Of a stretch of 57,963 nt of DNA, positions 25,750-33,719 are shown in pieces. A program made the translations under genes and the position numbers. Positions within the stretch are counted from its first letter, which is position 1. Every line of letters starts with the position of its first letter. The stretch covers positions 1-57,963 of the forward strand of contig JAXLRI010000022.1 of the NCBI GenBank assembly GCA_046331175.1, read 5' to 3'. The DNA is from JAWKIW01 sp046331175. Lineage in GTDB: Bacteria > Actinomycetota > Acidimicrobiia > Acidimicrobiales > Acidimicrobilacustridaceae. The notes below the pieces were generated by a model. It was given only the letters and a program-made list of their open reading frames with translations, made no database searches and was not told the DNA's origin.

Positions 25750-28650
25750 ATGCTGGATGTCGTAGCGACGTCGGCCGGCGGACGAGCTCCGCGAGGCCAT
25801 CGACGACGGGCCGTCCCACGACGGATCCTCGCCGCCACCGGAGCGGTGGCGCTCACCGCGGCCGCGGCAGCAGTGGTGCCGGCCCTGCCGGCGGCGGCCG
25901 ACACCACCATCACGGTCACCACGACGGCCGACGGCGGGCCGGGCTCGCTGCGAGCGGCCGTCGACACCGCCAACGCCTCGGCCCAGCCGGTCACCATCGT
26001 GCTGGCGGCGGCCACCACCTACGACCTCACCACCTGCGGGGCCCCCGAGGACGCCAACGCCAGCGGCGACCTCGACCTCACCGCCACCCAGCCGGTCACC
26101 ATCACCGGCAACGGCGCCACCATCCACCAGACCTGCACCAACGCCCGCGTCCTCGACCACCACGGCCCCGGCACCCTCACCATCGGGCACCTCACGGTCA
26201 CCGGTGGCAACGCCAGCAGCGACGCGTCCGGCGAGCGGGTCGGCGTCGGCGTGCGGTCGACCCACCTCACCGCCGACGGCCTCACGGTCACCGGCAACGA
26301 CCTCACCGCCCCCACCCTCGGCGAGGCCGTGTGGATCGGCGGGTCGGCCACCTCGACGGTGTCGCTCGACCACAGCTCGATCTCGGACAACGCCGCCGCC
26401 GGCTTGGTGGTCGACACCGGCGCCTCGGCCGCCGACCCGTTCGTGCTGCGCAGCCACGTCGACCGAAACCACGGCCTGTCGTCACTGCACGGCACCGGCG
26501 CCAACGCCGCCGGCGGCATCACCGTCCTGCAGAAGACCCTGCAGCTGGACCGGTCGACCGTCGAGGGCAACATCGGCCGCAACGCCACCATCCCCGACCT
26601 GCCGGCGCCCGCCGACCACCCGGTGCCCGAGGTCGGCGGCGTCAGCGCCCCCGGCGGCCTCGACGGTGGCAACGACCGCATCGCCGGCAACGCCGGCTCC
26701 CAGGTCGGGGGCGTGAACGGCACCGGCGTCACGCTGCGGGACTCACTGGTCGAGGCCAACCGGGCCCAGTACCTCGCCGGGGGCGTGGAGGGCACCTTCG
26801 ACCTGTCGCGCCTGCTCATCCGGGGCAACGTCGCCAACCTCGTCGGCGGCGGGGTGTCCGGGACCGGGACGATCACCGGCTCGACCATCACCGGGAACGT
26901 CGTCACGGGCAACGGCGCGTGCTGCGGCACGGGTGGCGGCGGGGTGCGTGCGGAGAACGGTGGGGTGACGACGATCGCCCGGTCGACCGTCGCCGGCAAC
27001 GAGGCACCCACCGCCGGCGGGATCCTGACCTTCGTCGACAGCGTCACGCACCTCGTGGTGAGCGACTCGACCATCGCCGGCAACATCGCCACCGCGCCCC
27101 CCGGCACGTCGTACGTGACGACGGACCTCCTGGCCGCGTCCCCGCCCGGCAGCGGTGGATCGGTCCAGCTGGCACGATCGATCCTGGGCGACGGCAGCTC
27201 CGAGGTGCCGAGCTGCCTCATCGGCTTCTTGAACATGCTCTCCGGCGGTTCGAACGTGGTCACCGAGGCCAGCTGCGTCACCCTCCCCCAGCCCACCGAC
27301 GTCATCGGCAGGCCCCCCTTCCTCGCACCGCTGAGCGCTCTGGTCGGCCCCGACGTCCCGGTCGGCCCCGACGGCGCCACCCGTGGGGTGCTGCCGACCC
27401 GCCTCCCTGGCGCGCTGTCCCCGGCGCGCGACCTCGTCGCCTGGGACGACGTCGCCTGCTCCGGCGCCGACGAGCGCGGGGTGGCCCGGCCGCAGGGCGC
27501 CGGCTGCGACGCGGGAGCGGTCGAGGCCCACCCCGGCCGGTTCGTCCCCCAGGGGCCAACCCGGGTGGTCGACACGCGCGACGGCACCGGTGGCCACAGC
27601 GGCCCGATCAGCGGGACCGTCACGGTCGACCTGCCCGCCCTGCCCGCCGGCACCACCGCGGCGGTCCTCAACGTCACCGCCGACCGGCCCACCGCCGAGT
27701 CGTTCCTCTCGATCTCTCCGCCAGGGACGTCCGTCACCACCACCGCATCGAACCTGAACTTCCCGGCCGGGCGGACCATCGCCAACCTCGTGACCGTGGG
27801 GATCGTCGACCCCGCCCACCCACAGCTGGTGGTCCGCGACAACAGCGGCGAGGTCGACGTGATCGCCGACCTCGCCGGCGTCTACGTCGAGGACGAGGTC
27901 AGCCCGACCGGCGCCGGGTTCACCGCCACCAGCCCGAACCGGGTCCTCGACACCCGCCCCGGCACCACCACCGGCGGACCGGTCGGCCCCCTCGGCCCGG
28001 GCGAGACCCGCACCGTGCAGATCACCGGCGTCGACGGCATCCCCGCCGACGCCACCGCGGTGGCCGTCAACCTCACCGCCACCGAGACGACCGCCCAGTC
28101 CCACCTCACCGCCGGTCCCACCGGGACCGCCCTCCCGGTGGTGTCCAACCTGAACTGGCCCGCCGGCGACACCATCGCCAACCAGGCCATCGTCCCGTTG
28201 GGCGCCGACGGCGCCATCCAGATCCGCAACAACACCGGCACCGTCCAGGTCATCGCCGACGTCGCCGGCTGGTTCACCCCCACCGGCGGCAAGGGCTTCC
28301 GCCCGGTGCCCCCCGTCCGCATCCTCGACACCCGCCCGGGATCGGCCGTCGGCGGTCCGGCGGCCCCCCTCGGCCCCGGTGGGACCTGGGTGGTCAGCTC
28401 GCCCCGGGTCCCGACCGGCGCCACCGCGGTGGTCGTCAACCTCACCGGCGTCACTCCCACCGCCGCCACCCACCTCACCGCCTGGCCCGACGGCACGATC
28501 CTGCCCACCGCGTCGAACCTCAACCTGCCCGCCGGCGCGATCCGGCCGGTGCTCGCCACCGTCGGCTCGTTCGGGCAGGGCCGCTTCGACCTCCGCAACA
28601 ACAGCGGCTGGATCCACGCCCTCGCCGACCTGCAGGGCTACTACGGCTGA
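25750..28650 (+). CDS. Secreted beta-helix protein with triple LDTR repeats, paralog C
   Basis: About 966 aa, the third tandem member. The N-terminus MLDVVATSAGGRAPRGHRRR is longer and Arg-rich. It is followed by a hydrophobic signal stretch ending LPAAAD, a TADGGPGSLRAAVDTANASA block, and a beta-helix with many TVTGN, TITGNV and SDSTIAGN turns. The closure is RGVARPQGAGCDAGAVEAH and the LDTR repeats start at about residues 603, 729 and 856, ending LADLQGYYG. ATG 25750 has a GGGGGTGGGG purine run upstream. Repeats 1 and 2 are closer to those of A than to B, which suggests recombination between the array ends. The function is unknown; a surface adhesin or sheath role is an inference. Confidence 0.8.
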   Translation: MLDVVATSAGGRAPRGHRRRAVPRRILAATGAVALTAAAAAVVPALPAAADTTITVTTTADGGPGSLRAAVDTANASAQPVTIVLAAATTYDLTTCGAPEDANASGDLDLTATQPVTITGNGATIHQTCTNARVLDHHGPGTLTIGHLTVTGGNASSDASGERVGVGVRSTHLTADGLTVTGNDLTAPTLGEAVWIGGSATSTVSLDHSSISDNAAAGLVVDTGASAADPFVLRSHVDRNHGLSSLHGTGANAAGGITVLQKTLQLDRSTVEGNIGRNATIPDLPAPADHPVPEVGGVSAPGGLDGGNDRIAGNAGSQVGGVNGTGVTLRDSLVEANRAQYLAGGVEGTFDLSRLLIRGNVANLVGGGVSGTGTITGSTITGNVVTGNGACCGTGGGGVRAENGGVTTIARSTVAGNEAPTAGGILTFVDSVTHLVVSDSTIAGNIATAPPGTSYVTTDLLAASPPGSGGSVQLARSILGDGSSEVPSCLIGFLNMLSGGSNVVTEASCVTLPQPTDVIGRPPFLAPLSALVGPDVPVGPDGATRGVLPTRLPGALSPARDLVAWDDVACSGADERGVARPQGAGCDAGAVEAHPGRFVPQGPTRVVDTRDGTGGHSGPISGTVTVDLPALPAGTTAAVLNVTADRPTAESFLSISPPGTSVTTTASNLNFPAGRTIANLVTVGIVDPAHPQLVVRDNSGEVDVIADLAGVYVEDEVSPTGAGFTATSPNRVLDTRPGTTTGGPVGPLGPGETRTVQITGVDGIPADATAVAVNLTATETTAQSHLTAGPTGTALPVVSNLNWPAGDTIANQAIVPLGADGAIQIRNNTGTVQVIADVAGWFTPTGGKGFRPVPPVRILDTRPGSAVGGPAAPLGPGGTWVVSSPRVPTGATAVVVNLTGVTPTAATHLTAWPDGTILPTASNLNLPAGAIRPVLATVGSFGQGRFDLRNNSGWIHALADLQGYYG

Positions 28651-28669
28651 GCCGGGGGTGGCCGGCTGC

Positions 28670-29500
28670 TCAGCGGGCGACGATCAGCAGGATCATCCCG
28701 CCGGCGATGCCGAGCGACGACACGAGACGCTGGCGGCCCAGCCGCTCGCGCAGCAGCAGCCAGCCGGCCAGCGCCCCGAACACCACCGACGACTCGCGCA
28801 GCATCGCCACGTAGCCGACCGGCGCCAGCCGCAGCGCGGCCAGCACCAGCGTGTAGGCGACGGTGACGAGCACGCCGGCCAGCGCGTAGCGCTTCCACGA
28901 GGTCGGCAGCGAGGCCCACAGCGCCGGCCCCTTGCCGCGGGTCAGCCCCGACGCCGACACGGTGAGCGCCACCAGGGGCATCAGGGCCAGGCCGTAGCGG
29001 ATGGCGTCGCCCGAGGCCCGCACGCCGGCGGCGTCGATCAGCGTGTAGGCGCCGATGGCCGCCGCCGTCAGCAGCGCCCACGTGAGCGACGTGCGCGACC
29101 CACCGCGCCCGGCCAGGGTGACCAGGCCGGTGCCGATGATGACGATGGCCAGCCAGGCCAGCGGGTCGAGCGAGTCGCCGAGCAGCGCGACCCCGCCGAG
29201 GGCGGCGAGGAAGGCGCCGCCACCACGGGCCAGCGGGTAGGTGAGCGAGAAGTCGCCGTGGGTGTAGGCGAGGGCCAGCGTGGTGACGTAGGCGACGTGC
29301 ACCAAGGCCGAGCCGAGCAGGTAGGGCCACGCCTCGGCGGCGGGCCAGCCGATGACCAGCAGCACCGGCAGCACCAGCAGGCCGCCGAAGAGGAACTGGC
29401 CCCAGGCGGCGAGGTCGCGGTCGTCGCTGGTCTTCACCAGCAGGTTCCACCCGGCGTGCAGCCCGGCCGACGACAGGGCGAGCACGGTGGCGACCAACAT
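28670..29500 (-). CDS. EamA/DMT-superfamily permease
   Basis: A 276-aa membrane protein with about 10 helices arranged as two EamA-like halves. The motifs are AGLHAGWNLLVKTSDDRD in TM1-loop 1, TLALAYTHGDFSLTYPLARG in TM4, YTLVLAALRLAPVGYVAMLRESS in the matching second-half position, and the end LRERLGRQRLVSSLGIAGGM. This is the drug/metabolite transporter pattern. ATG 29500 has no ribosome site but a TAGCGT -10 box 8 nt upstream. It converges on paralog C across 19 bp. The substrate is unknown. Confidence 0.85.
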   Translation of the reverse strand: MLVATVLALSSAGLHAGWNLLVKTSDDRDLAAWGQFLFGGLLVLPVLLVIGWPAAEAWPYLLGSALVHVAYVTTLALAYTHGDFSLTYPLARGGGAFLAALGGVALLGDSLDPLAWLAIVIIGTGLVTLAGRGGSRTSLTWALLTAAAIGAYTLIDAAGVRASGDAIRYGLALMPLVALTVSASGLTRGKGPALWASLPTSWKRYALAGVLVTVAYTLVLAALRLAPVGYVAMLRESSVVFGALAGWLLLRERLGRQRLVSSLGIAGGMILLIVAR

Positions 29501-29508
29501 CGGCGGCC

Positions 29509-29514
29509 ACGCTA
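29509..29514 (-). promoter_or_regulatory. -10 box of leaderless EamA permease gene
   Basis: TAGCGT on the minus strand lies 8 nt before ATG 29500. An in-frame GTG/ATG start further upstream would lie before this promoter. Confidence 0.45.
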
Positions 29515-29646
29515 CGGCGCCGACGGTCTCGGGTCCCAGCCTGGTGCGCACGTCCCCCCGCAAGGGGCCGGTCGGCTCTGTGGTCGGTGGCGCCCGACGG
29601 CCGATCCTGGGAAGGTGATCGGGTCCCCCAGCGATCGGAGGCTGCG

Positions 29647-30042
29647 ATGAGCACGAAGACCGGCGTCGGCATCAGCGGGATCGGACAGGTCGCCTTGACG
29701 GTCGACGACGTCGACCGGGCGGTTGCCTTCTACCGGGACGTGCTCGGGCTCACGTTCCTCTTCGCCGTGCCCGACCAGGGCATGGCCTTCCTCGACTGCG
29801 GCGACGGCACCCGGCTCTACCTCGCCCACGCCGAGACGCCCGCCTTCCGCTCGTCGCCCGCCGTCTACTACCGGGTCGCCTCGGTCGACGACGCCCACGC
29901 GGCGCTGGTCGCCGCCGGCGCCGAGATCCTGTCGCCGCCCCACCTCGTGCACGCCACCGATGCCATCCAGACCTGGATGTGCTTCACGAAGGACCCCGAC
30001 GGCAACGCCGTGGCCCTGATGGAGGAGCGCCCGATCGGCTGA
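29647..30042 (+). CDS. VOC-family (glyoxalase/bleomycin-resistance fold) protein
   Basis: A 131-aa single vicinal-oxygen-chelate domain: IGQVALTVDDVDRAVAFYRDVLGLTF starts the first beta-alpha-beta-beta-beta module, and YYRVASVDDAHAALVAAGAEI plus FTKDPDGNAVALMEERP the second. The metal-ligand position Q in IGQVAL replaces the common His, while the terminal Glu of LMEE is present. Substrates range from methylglyoxal adducts to methylmalonyl-CoA, so no reaction is assigned. ATG 29647 is preceded by GGAGG at 6 nt. It lies alone between a divergent permease and the convergent PIG-L gene. Confidence 0.85.
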   Translation: MSTKTGVGISGIGQVALTVDDVDRAVAFYRDVLGLTFLFAVPDQGMAFLDCGDGTRLYLAHAETPAFRSSPAVYYRVASVDDAHAALVAAGAEILSPPHLVHATDAIQTWMCFTKDPDGNAVALMEERPIG

Positions 30043-30051
30043 GCGACCGGA

Positions 30052-30873
30052 TCAGGCGAGGTCGTCGAGCGGACCGGGCGGTCCGGTCCGCACGTACCAC
30101 TCGAAGCCGTAGACCTCGGCGAACACCTCGGGCGCCAGCGACAGCGCGGGGCTGTCGGCGGGCAGCTGGCTGGCGTGGGCCGCCATGGCCGCTCGCTTCA
30201 CGTCGAGCACGCCCCGCACGTCGACGGTGAGGTCGACCAGCACGCTCGGCACGCCGAGCGGCGTGCCGGCCAGGCCCAGGCCGGCTGGCTCGTCAGGTGC
30301 CGGCTCGCCTTCGAAGGTGCCCGACAGCAGGTCGATGGCGCGGTGGGCCTGCTCGACGACGTGGGTCTCGACGAAGTGCAGGTACTCGCGGTCGACGGTG
30401 GCGTCGTAGACGGTCGGCAGGCCGAGCCGGCGGGCGGCGGTGTGGCCGACCCGGTGCACCATCACGTGGTCGGGGTGGCCGTACACGCCGTTGTCGTCGT
30501 AGGTGACGAGGGTGGTCGCCCCGAGGTCGGCCAGCACCTCCGCCAGGCCGGCGGCGGCCACCTCGACGTCGGCCCGGGCGAACGAGGCCGGCGCGGCGGC
30601 GGCCAGGTGGAGCCCCGAGTCGGCGTGGCCGAGGAAGCGCACCGCCGACACCCCGAGGAGCGCGGCGGCCTCGGCCGTCTCGGCGGCGCGGTGCTCGGCC
30701 AGGGAACCAGCCCCGTGGCGGCCCGCCTCGCCCAGCTCGCCGCGGGTGGCGACGATCAGCGCGACGGTGGCACCGGCATCGGCGAGCCGCCGCATGGTGC
30801 CGGCGGTGAAGATCGCCTCGTCGTCGGGGTGGGCGTGCAGGAACGCCACCACCGGGGAGTCGCTCGCCGCCAT
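30052..30873 (-). CDS. PIG-L/LmbE-family deacetylase
   Basis: A 273-aa Zn-dependent N-deacetylase. The N-terminal AHPDDEAIFTAGTM carries the HPDDE zinc and base motif. VALIVATRGELGEAG and GVSAVRFLGHADSGL follow, and the second ligand cluster is TYDDNGVYGHPDHVMVH (HPDH). This matches MshB/Mca-like enzymes, which deacetylate GlcNAc-Ins or cleave mycothiol S-conjugates, or antibiotic-pathway LmbE proteins. Which of these applies is not settled here. ATG 30873 follows a TACGCT -10 box by 8 nt with no ribosome site. Confidence 0.87.
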   Translation of the reverse strand: MAASDSPVVAFLHAHPDDEAIFTAGTMRRLADAGATVALIVATRGELGEAGRHGAGSLAEHRAAETAEAAALLGVSAVRFLGHADSGLHLAAAAPASFARADVEVAAAGLAEVLADLGATTLVTYDDNGVYGHPDHVMVHRVGHTAARRLGLPTVYDATVDREYLHFVETHVVEQAHRAIDLLSGTFEGEPAPDEPAGLGLAGTPLGVPSVLVDLTVDVRGVLDVKRAAMAAHASQLPADSPALSLAPEVFAEVYGFEWYVRTGPPGPLDDLA

Positions 30874-30881
30874 GGCCCGGC

Positions 30882-30887
30882 AGCGTA
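30882..30887 (-). promoter_or_regulatory. -10 box of leaderless PIG-L deacetylase gene
   Basis: TACGCT on the minus strand, 8 nt before ATG 30873. Confidence 0.4.
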
Positions 30888-30946
30888 GGGCACCACCCAA
30901 CCGCCGCCCGCCGCCGCCCGCCGCCGCCCGCAGCCTCGACCCCTCC

Positions 30947-30997
30947 CGAACTCTGGAGCATTCGCGTCACCCCGTGACGCGGATCCTCCAAAGTTCG
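30947..30997. repeat. Long near-perfect inverted repeat (24-nt arms, 3-nt loop)
   Basis: The arms 30947-30970 and 30974-30997 pair at 21 of 24 positions, plus one G-U wobble, around CCC. The inner core GCGTCAC/GTGACGC is perfect. It lies 17 nt after the stop of the heme-oxygenase-fold gene (minus strand) and 60 nt before the PIG-L promoter. It may be a terminator or a dispersed palindromic element. It is AT-richer than its surroundings. Confidence 0.65.
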
Positions 30998-31013
30998 CTG
31001 GAGGCCCTCGCCC

Positions 31014-31784
31014 CTACGAGCGCAGGGCGTCGGGCTCGTCGAGCCAGCGGTTCAGCGCGGCCGCTCGGTTGTTGCGCAGCGTGAACACGAACGTGACCGC
31101 GGTGCGGACGCGGTGCTGGGCCTCGGCGGTGGTGACGACCTGGCGCAGGAGGTAGTCGGCGGCATCGCCGTGGTCGACCTCGGCGTAGGCGTGCACGGCG
31201 AAGTTGTCGACCTCGATGCCGTAGTGGTCGCGCATGCCCTCGTACATCAGCTTGGCGTAGCCGGTGGACGCGGCGAAGCGCTCCCCCGCCCAGCCGAAGG
31301 CGGCCAGCCCCTCCTCGTAGGAGCGGCGCATGAAGTAGAGCGTGCCGAGCACGGCCCCGAGCGTCTCGGGGATGGGGACGTAGGCGCGCAGCTCGTCGTC
31401 GGAGATGCCGAGCATGCGGGCCCACTCGACCTTCATGTCCACGTGGTTGCGGTCGCCGGTGAAGCCGGTCTCGTCGGCGAGGTTCTGCAGCCAGTGGTGG
31501 AAGTGCTCGCTGGCCTCCATGTCGAGGGCGTCGAAGTCGGGGGCGTTGGCCACCAGCGACCCGAACTCGCCCGTGTACCACTTGCCGAGGAAGTAGTACT
31601 CCTTGCAGAACCGCCGCAGGTACGCCTCCGACAGCGTCCCGTCGGCCACCCGGTGCCACACCTGGTTGCGGGTGGAGCAGATGGACTGCTGGAGGCCCTC
31701 GAGCTCGGCCATGAAGTCGTCCACGGGGAGGGCCTCGAGGGCGACGCCCCGCCGGATGTCCTTGAACTCGCGCACCTCGGTCAT
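31014..31784 (-). CDS. Heme-oxygenase-fold iron-containing redox enzyme (TenA/PqqC/HDO-like)
   Basis: A 256-aa all-helical protein of the iron-containing redox enzyme group. ICSTRNQVWHRVADGTLSEAYLR and RFCKEYYFLGKWYTGEFGSLV fit the first helices of TenA/PqqC folds. MEASEHFHHWLQNLADE and VHAYAEVDHGDAADYLL supply clustered Glu, His and Asp residues in the E-x-x-x-H and H-x-x-x-D-H arrangement expected for a non-heme di-iron (HDO-type) site. The exact chemistry (oxidative cleavage, decarboxylation or hydroxylation) is unknown. It starts at ATG 31784 with TACACT 6 nt upstream (leaderless). It is divergent from the hyuB-hyuA operon, sharing a palindromic operator, so it may process the same metabolite. 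Confidence 0.7.
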   Translation of the reverse strand: MTEVREFKDIRRGVALEALPVDDFMAELEGLQQSICSTRNQVWHRVADGTLSEAYLRRFCKEYYFLGKWYTGEFGSLVANAPDFDALDMEASEHFHHWLQNLADETGFTGDRNHVDMKVEWARMLGISDDELRAYVPIPETLGAVLGTLYFMRRSYEEGLAAFGWAGERFAASTGYAKLMYEGMRDHYGIEVDNFAVHAYAEVDHGDAADYLLRQVVTTAEAQHRVRTAVTFVFTLRNNRAAALNRWLDEPDALRS

Positions 31785-31790
31785 GGGGCG

Positions 31791-31796
31791 AGTGTA
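31791..31796 (-). promoter_or_regulatory. -10 box of leaderless heme-oxygenase-fold gene
   Basis: TACACT on the minus strand, 6 nt before ATG 31784 and 10 bp from the operator at 31806. Confidence 0.5.
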
Positions 31797-31805
31797 CGCT
31801 GAACC

Positions 31806-31819
31806 TGACACGGGCGTCA
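31806..31819. promoter_or_regulatory. Putative TetR-type operator, copy 4
   Basis: TGACACGGGCGTCA sits in the divergent region between the heme-oxygenase-fold gene and hyuB. It abuts the minus-strand -10 box, so binding would block that promoter. Confidence 0.65.
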
Positions 31820-31840
31820 GGAAACGCCGGGGGGCACCGC

Positions 31841-33718
31841 ATGAACGTCGACCTCTACCAGCTGGCCGCCAGCCGGGGGCGCCTGGCCGACGACCCCACC
31901 GTCGACCTGGTCACCGCCGAGGTCGTCCGGGGGACGATGGAGACGGTGTGCTTCGAGATGGCCACCTACGTCTCGCGCACGGCCACCACGCCGATCCTGA
32001 ACCAGTCCAACGAGCGAAACGCCACCATCCTCGACGCCAAGGGGCGGCTGGCGGCGCTGTCGGTGGGCATCCCCCAGTTCATGCTCACCTCCACCCTGCC
32101 GGTGCGCTTCGCCCTCGACTTCCTCGGCGTCGACGAGTTCCGCGAGGGCGACGTGTTCGTGGCCAACGACCCGTACCACGGCGGCGGCCACCTCCCCGAC
32201 TACAACGTCTTCGCCCCGGTGTTCGCCGACGACGAGGACGGCAACCGGCGGATGGTGCTCATCGCGTCGATCCAGTGCCACCACGGCGACACCGGCGGCG
32301 CCGTCCCCGGCGGCTACAACGTCACCGCCAACGACGTGTGGGGCGAGGGCGTGCGGTGGCCGGTGCTCAAGGTCGTCGATGAGGGCCGCGAGCGGCGCGA
32401 CGTGCTCTACGCCCTCCAGGCCAACAACCGCATCCCCGACTACGTCGGCGACCTGCGGGCCCAGATCGGCGCCGCCCAGCTGGCCACCCAGCGCCTCGGC
32501 GAGCTGCTCGACCGGTGGGGCGTGCGCACGGTCGAGGAGTCGGTCGACGTGATGATCGACTACGCCGCCGGCCGGTTCCGCGAGGAGGTCATGGCCTGGC
32601 CCGACGGCGCGTACGAGGCCGACACCTACGTCGACCACGACCCGCTCGGCCACACCGACGTGCACCTGCACGTGAAGGTCACCGTCGACGGCGACCGCCT
32701 CACCATCGACTTCACCGGCACCGACAGCCGGGCCGAGCTGCAGGCGTGGTCCACCTTCGGCAACACCCGGGGCTACACCGTCGGCCAGATCGCCGCCATG
32801 ATGGATCCCGAGATCCCGAAGAACGAGGGCTTCTTCGAGTCGATCTCGCTGGTGGTGCCGCAGGGGTGCGTGCTCAACCCGCCGCCGGGCAAGCCGGTCA
32901 GCGCCGGCACCCACCACCCCGGGGCCGAGGTGGGTGAGGTCATCGCCCTGGCCATGCAGCACGTGCTGCCCCGCAAGGCCGTGCCCCAGGTGTACAAGAC
33001 CGGCATCCCGACCGTCATCGTCGGCGTCGACCCCCGCACCGGCCAGCCCTTCACCGACCACTCGGCCGAGGTCTACGCCGGGTGGTGCAACGCCGCCTAC
33101 GGCATGGACGCGTGGGGCTGCCAGGCCGCCGCCTTCGGCAACCTCTGGAAGGCCACCGCCGAGATCAACGAGTCGCTGTACCCGCACGTCCAGTGGGGCC
33201 GCGACTACCGCACCGACTCCGGCGGGCCGGGGCAGTGGCGGGGCCTGTGCGGCAGCCACTACGTGAAGGAGGTGCGGGTCGACGCCAAGGTCTACACGTA
33301 CGTGGTCGGGATGAAGTACCCGATGCCGGGCATCGCCGGCGGGCAGGCGGGCGAGCCCAACAAGCTCACCATCCGCTACGACAGCGACGACCCCTACGTC
33401 GTGGCCCACACCGCCGACTGGGTGCCGATCGGCGCCGGCCAGAAGATCAACTACGACTACGGCGGCGGGGGTGGTTGGGGCGATCCGCTCGACCGCGACC
33501 CCCAGGCCGTGCTCGACGACGTGCTCGACGAGTACGTGTCGGTCACCGCCGCCGAGCGCGACTACGGCGTGGTGCTCACCGGCTCGCTCGCCGACCTGAC
33601 CCTGGCCGTCGACGGTCCTGCCACCGACGCGCTGCGCTCGCGCCGGCGGGCGGCGGCGGCGCCGGGCCCCGACGTGCCGGCCGACGGCGCCTTCGGCGAC
33701 GCCCCCTGGGAGGACTGA
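31841..33718 (+). CDS. hyuB: Hydantoinase B/oxoprolinase-family protein (HyuB-type)
   Basis: A 625-aa subunit of the ATP-dependent hydantoinase, oxoprolinase or acetone-carboxylase class. It has the N-terminal TAEVVRGTMETVCFEMATYVSRT, FVANDPYHGGGHLPDYNVFAPVF (the family HGG...H metal region), IASIQCHHGDTGGAVPGGY, and the late IDFTGTDSRAELQ and GGPGQWRG motifs. Members of this class open amide or lactam rings or carboxylate ketones, together with HyuA. No third (gamma) subunit is present, so acetone carboxylase is less likely. ATG 31841 has GGGGGG 6 nt upstream. It ends one base before the hyuA start. Confidence 0.88.
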   Translation: MNVDLYQLAASRGRLADDPTVDLVTAEVVRGTMETVCFEMATYVSRTATTPILNQSNERNATILDAKGRLAALSVGIPQFMLTSTLPVRFALDFLGVDEFREGDVFVANDPYHGGGHLPDYNVFAPVFADDEDGNRRMVLIASIQCHHGDTGGAVPGGYNVTANDVWGEGVRWPVLKVVDEGRERRDVLYALQANNRIPDYVGDLRAQIGAAQLATQRLGELLDRWGVRTVEESVDVMIDYAAGRFREEVMAWPDGAYEADTYVDHDPLGHTDVHLHVKVTVDGDRLTIDFTGTDSRAELQAWSTFGNTRGYTVGQIAAMMDPEIPKNEGFFESISLVVPQGCVLNPPPGKPVSAGTHHPGAEVGEVIALAMQHVLPRKAVPQVYKTGIPTVIVGVDPRTGQPFTDHSAEVYAGWCNAAYGMDAWGCQAAAFGNLWKATAEINESLYPHVQWGRDYRTDSGGPGQWRGLCGSHYVKEVRVDAKVYTYVVGMKYPMPGIAGGQAGEPNKLTIRYDSDDPYVVAHTADWVPIGAGQKINYDYGGGGGWGDPLDRDPQAVLDDVLDEYVSVTAAERDYGVVLTGSLADLTLAVDGPATDALRSRRRAAAAPGPDVPADGAFGDAPWED

Positions 33719-33719
33719 C

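Noticed and set aside
20100..28600. Recurrent short repeats that might suggest a CRISPR array
   Set aside because: The repeats are coding (beta-helix turns and LDTR domains), not evenly spaced with unique spacers, and no cas gene is present.
30901..30930. CCGCCGCCCG triplication before the PIG-L gene
   Set aside because: This is a three-unit simple GC repeat of the kind common in such genomes, with no associated motif.
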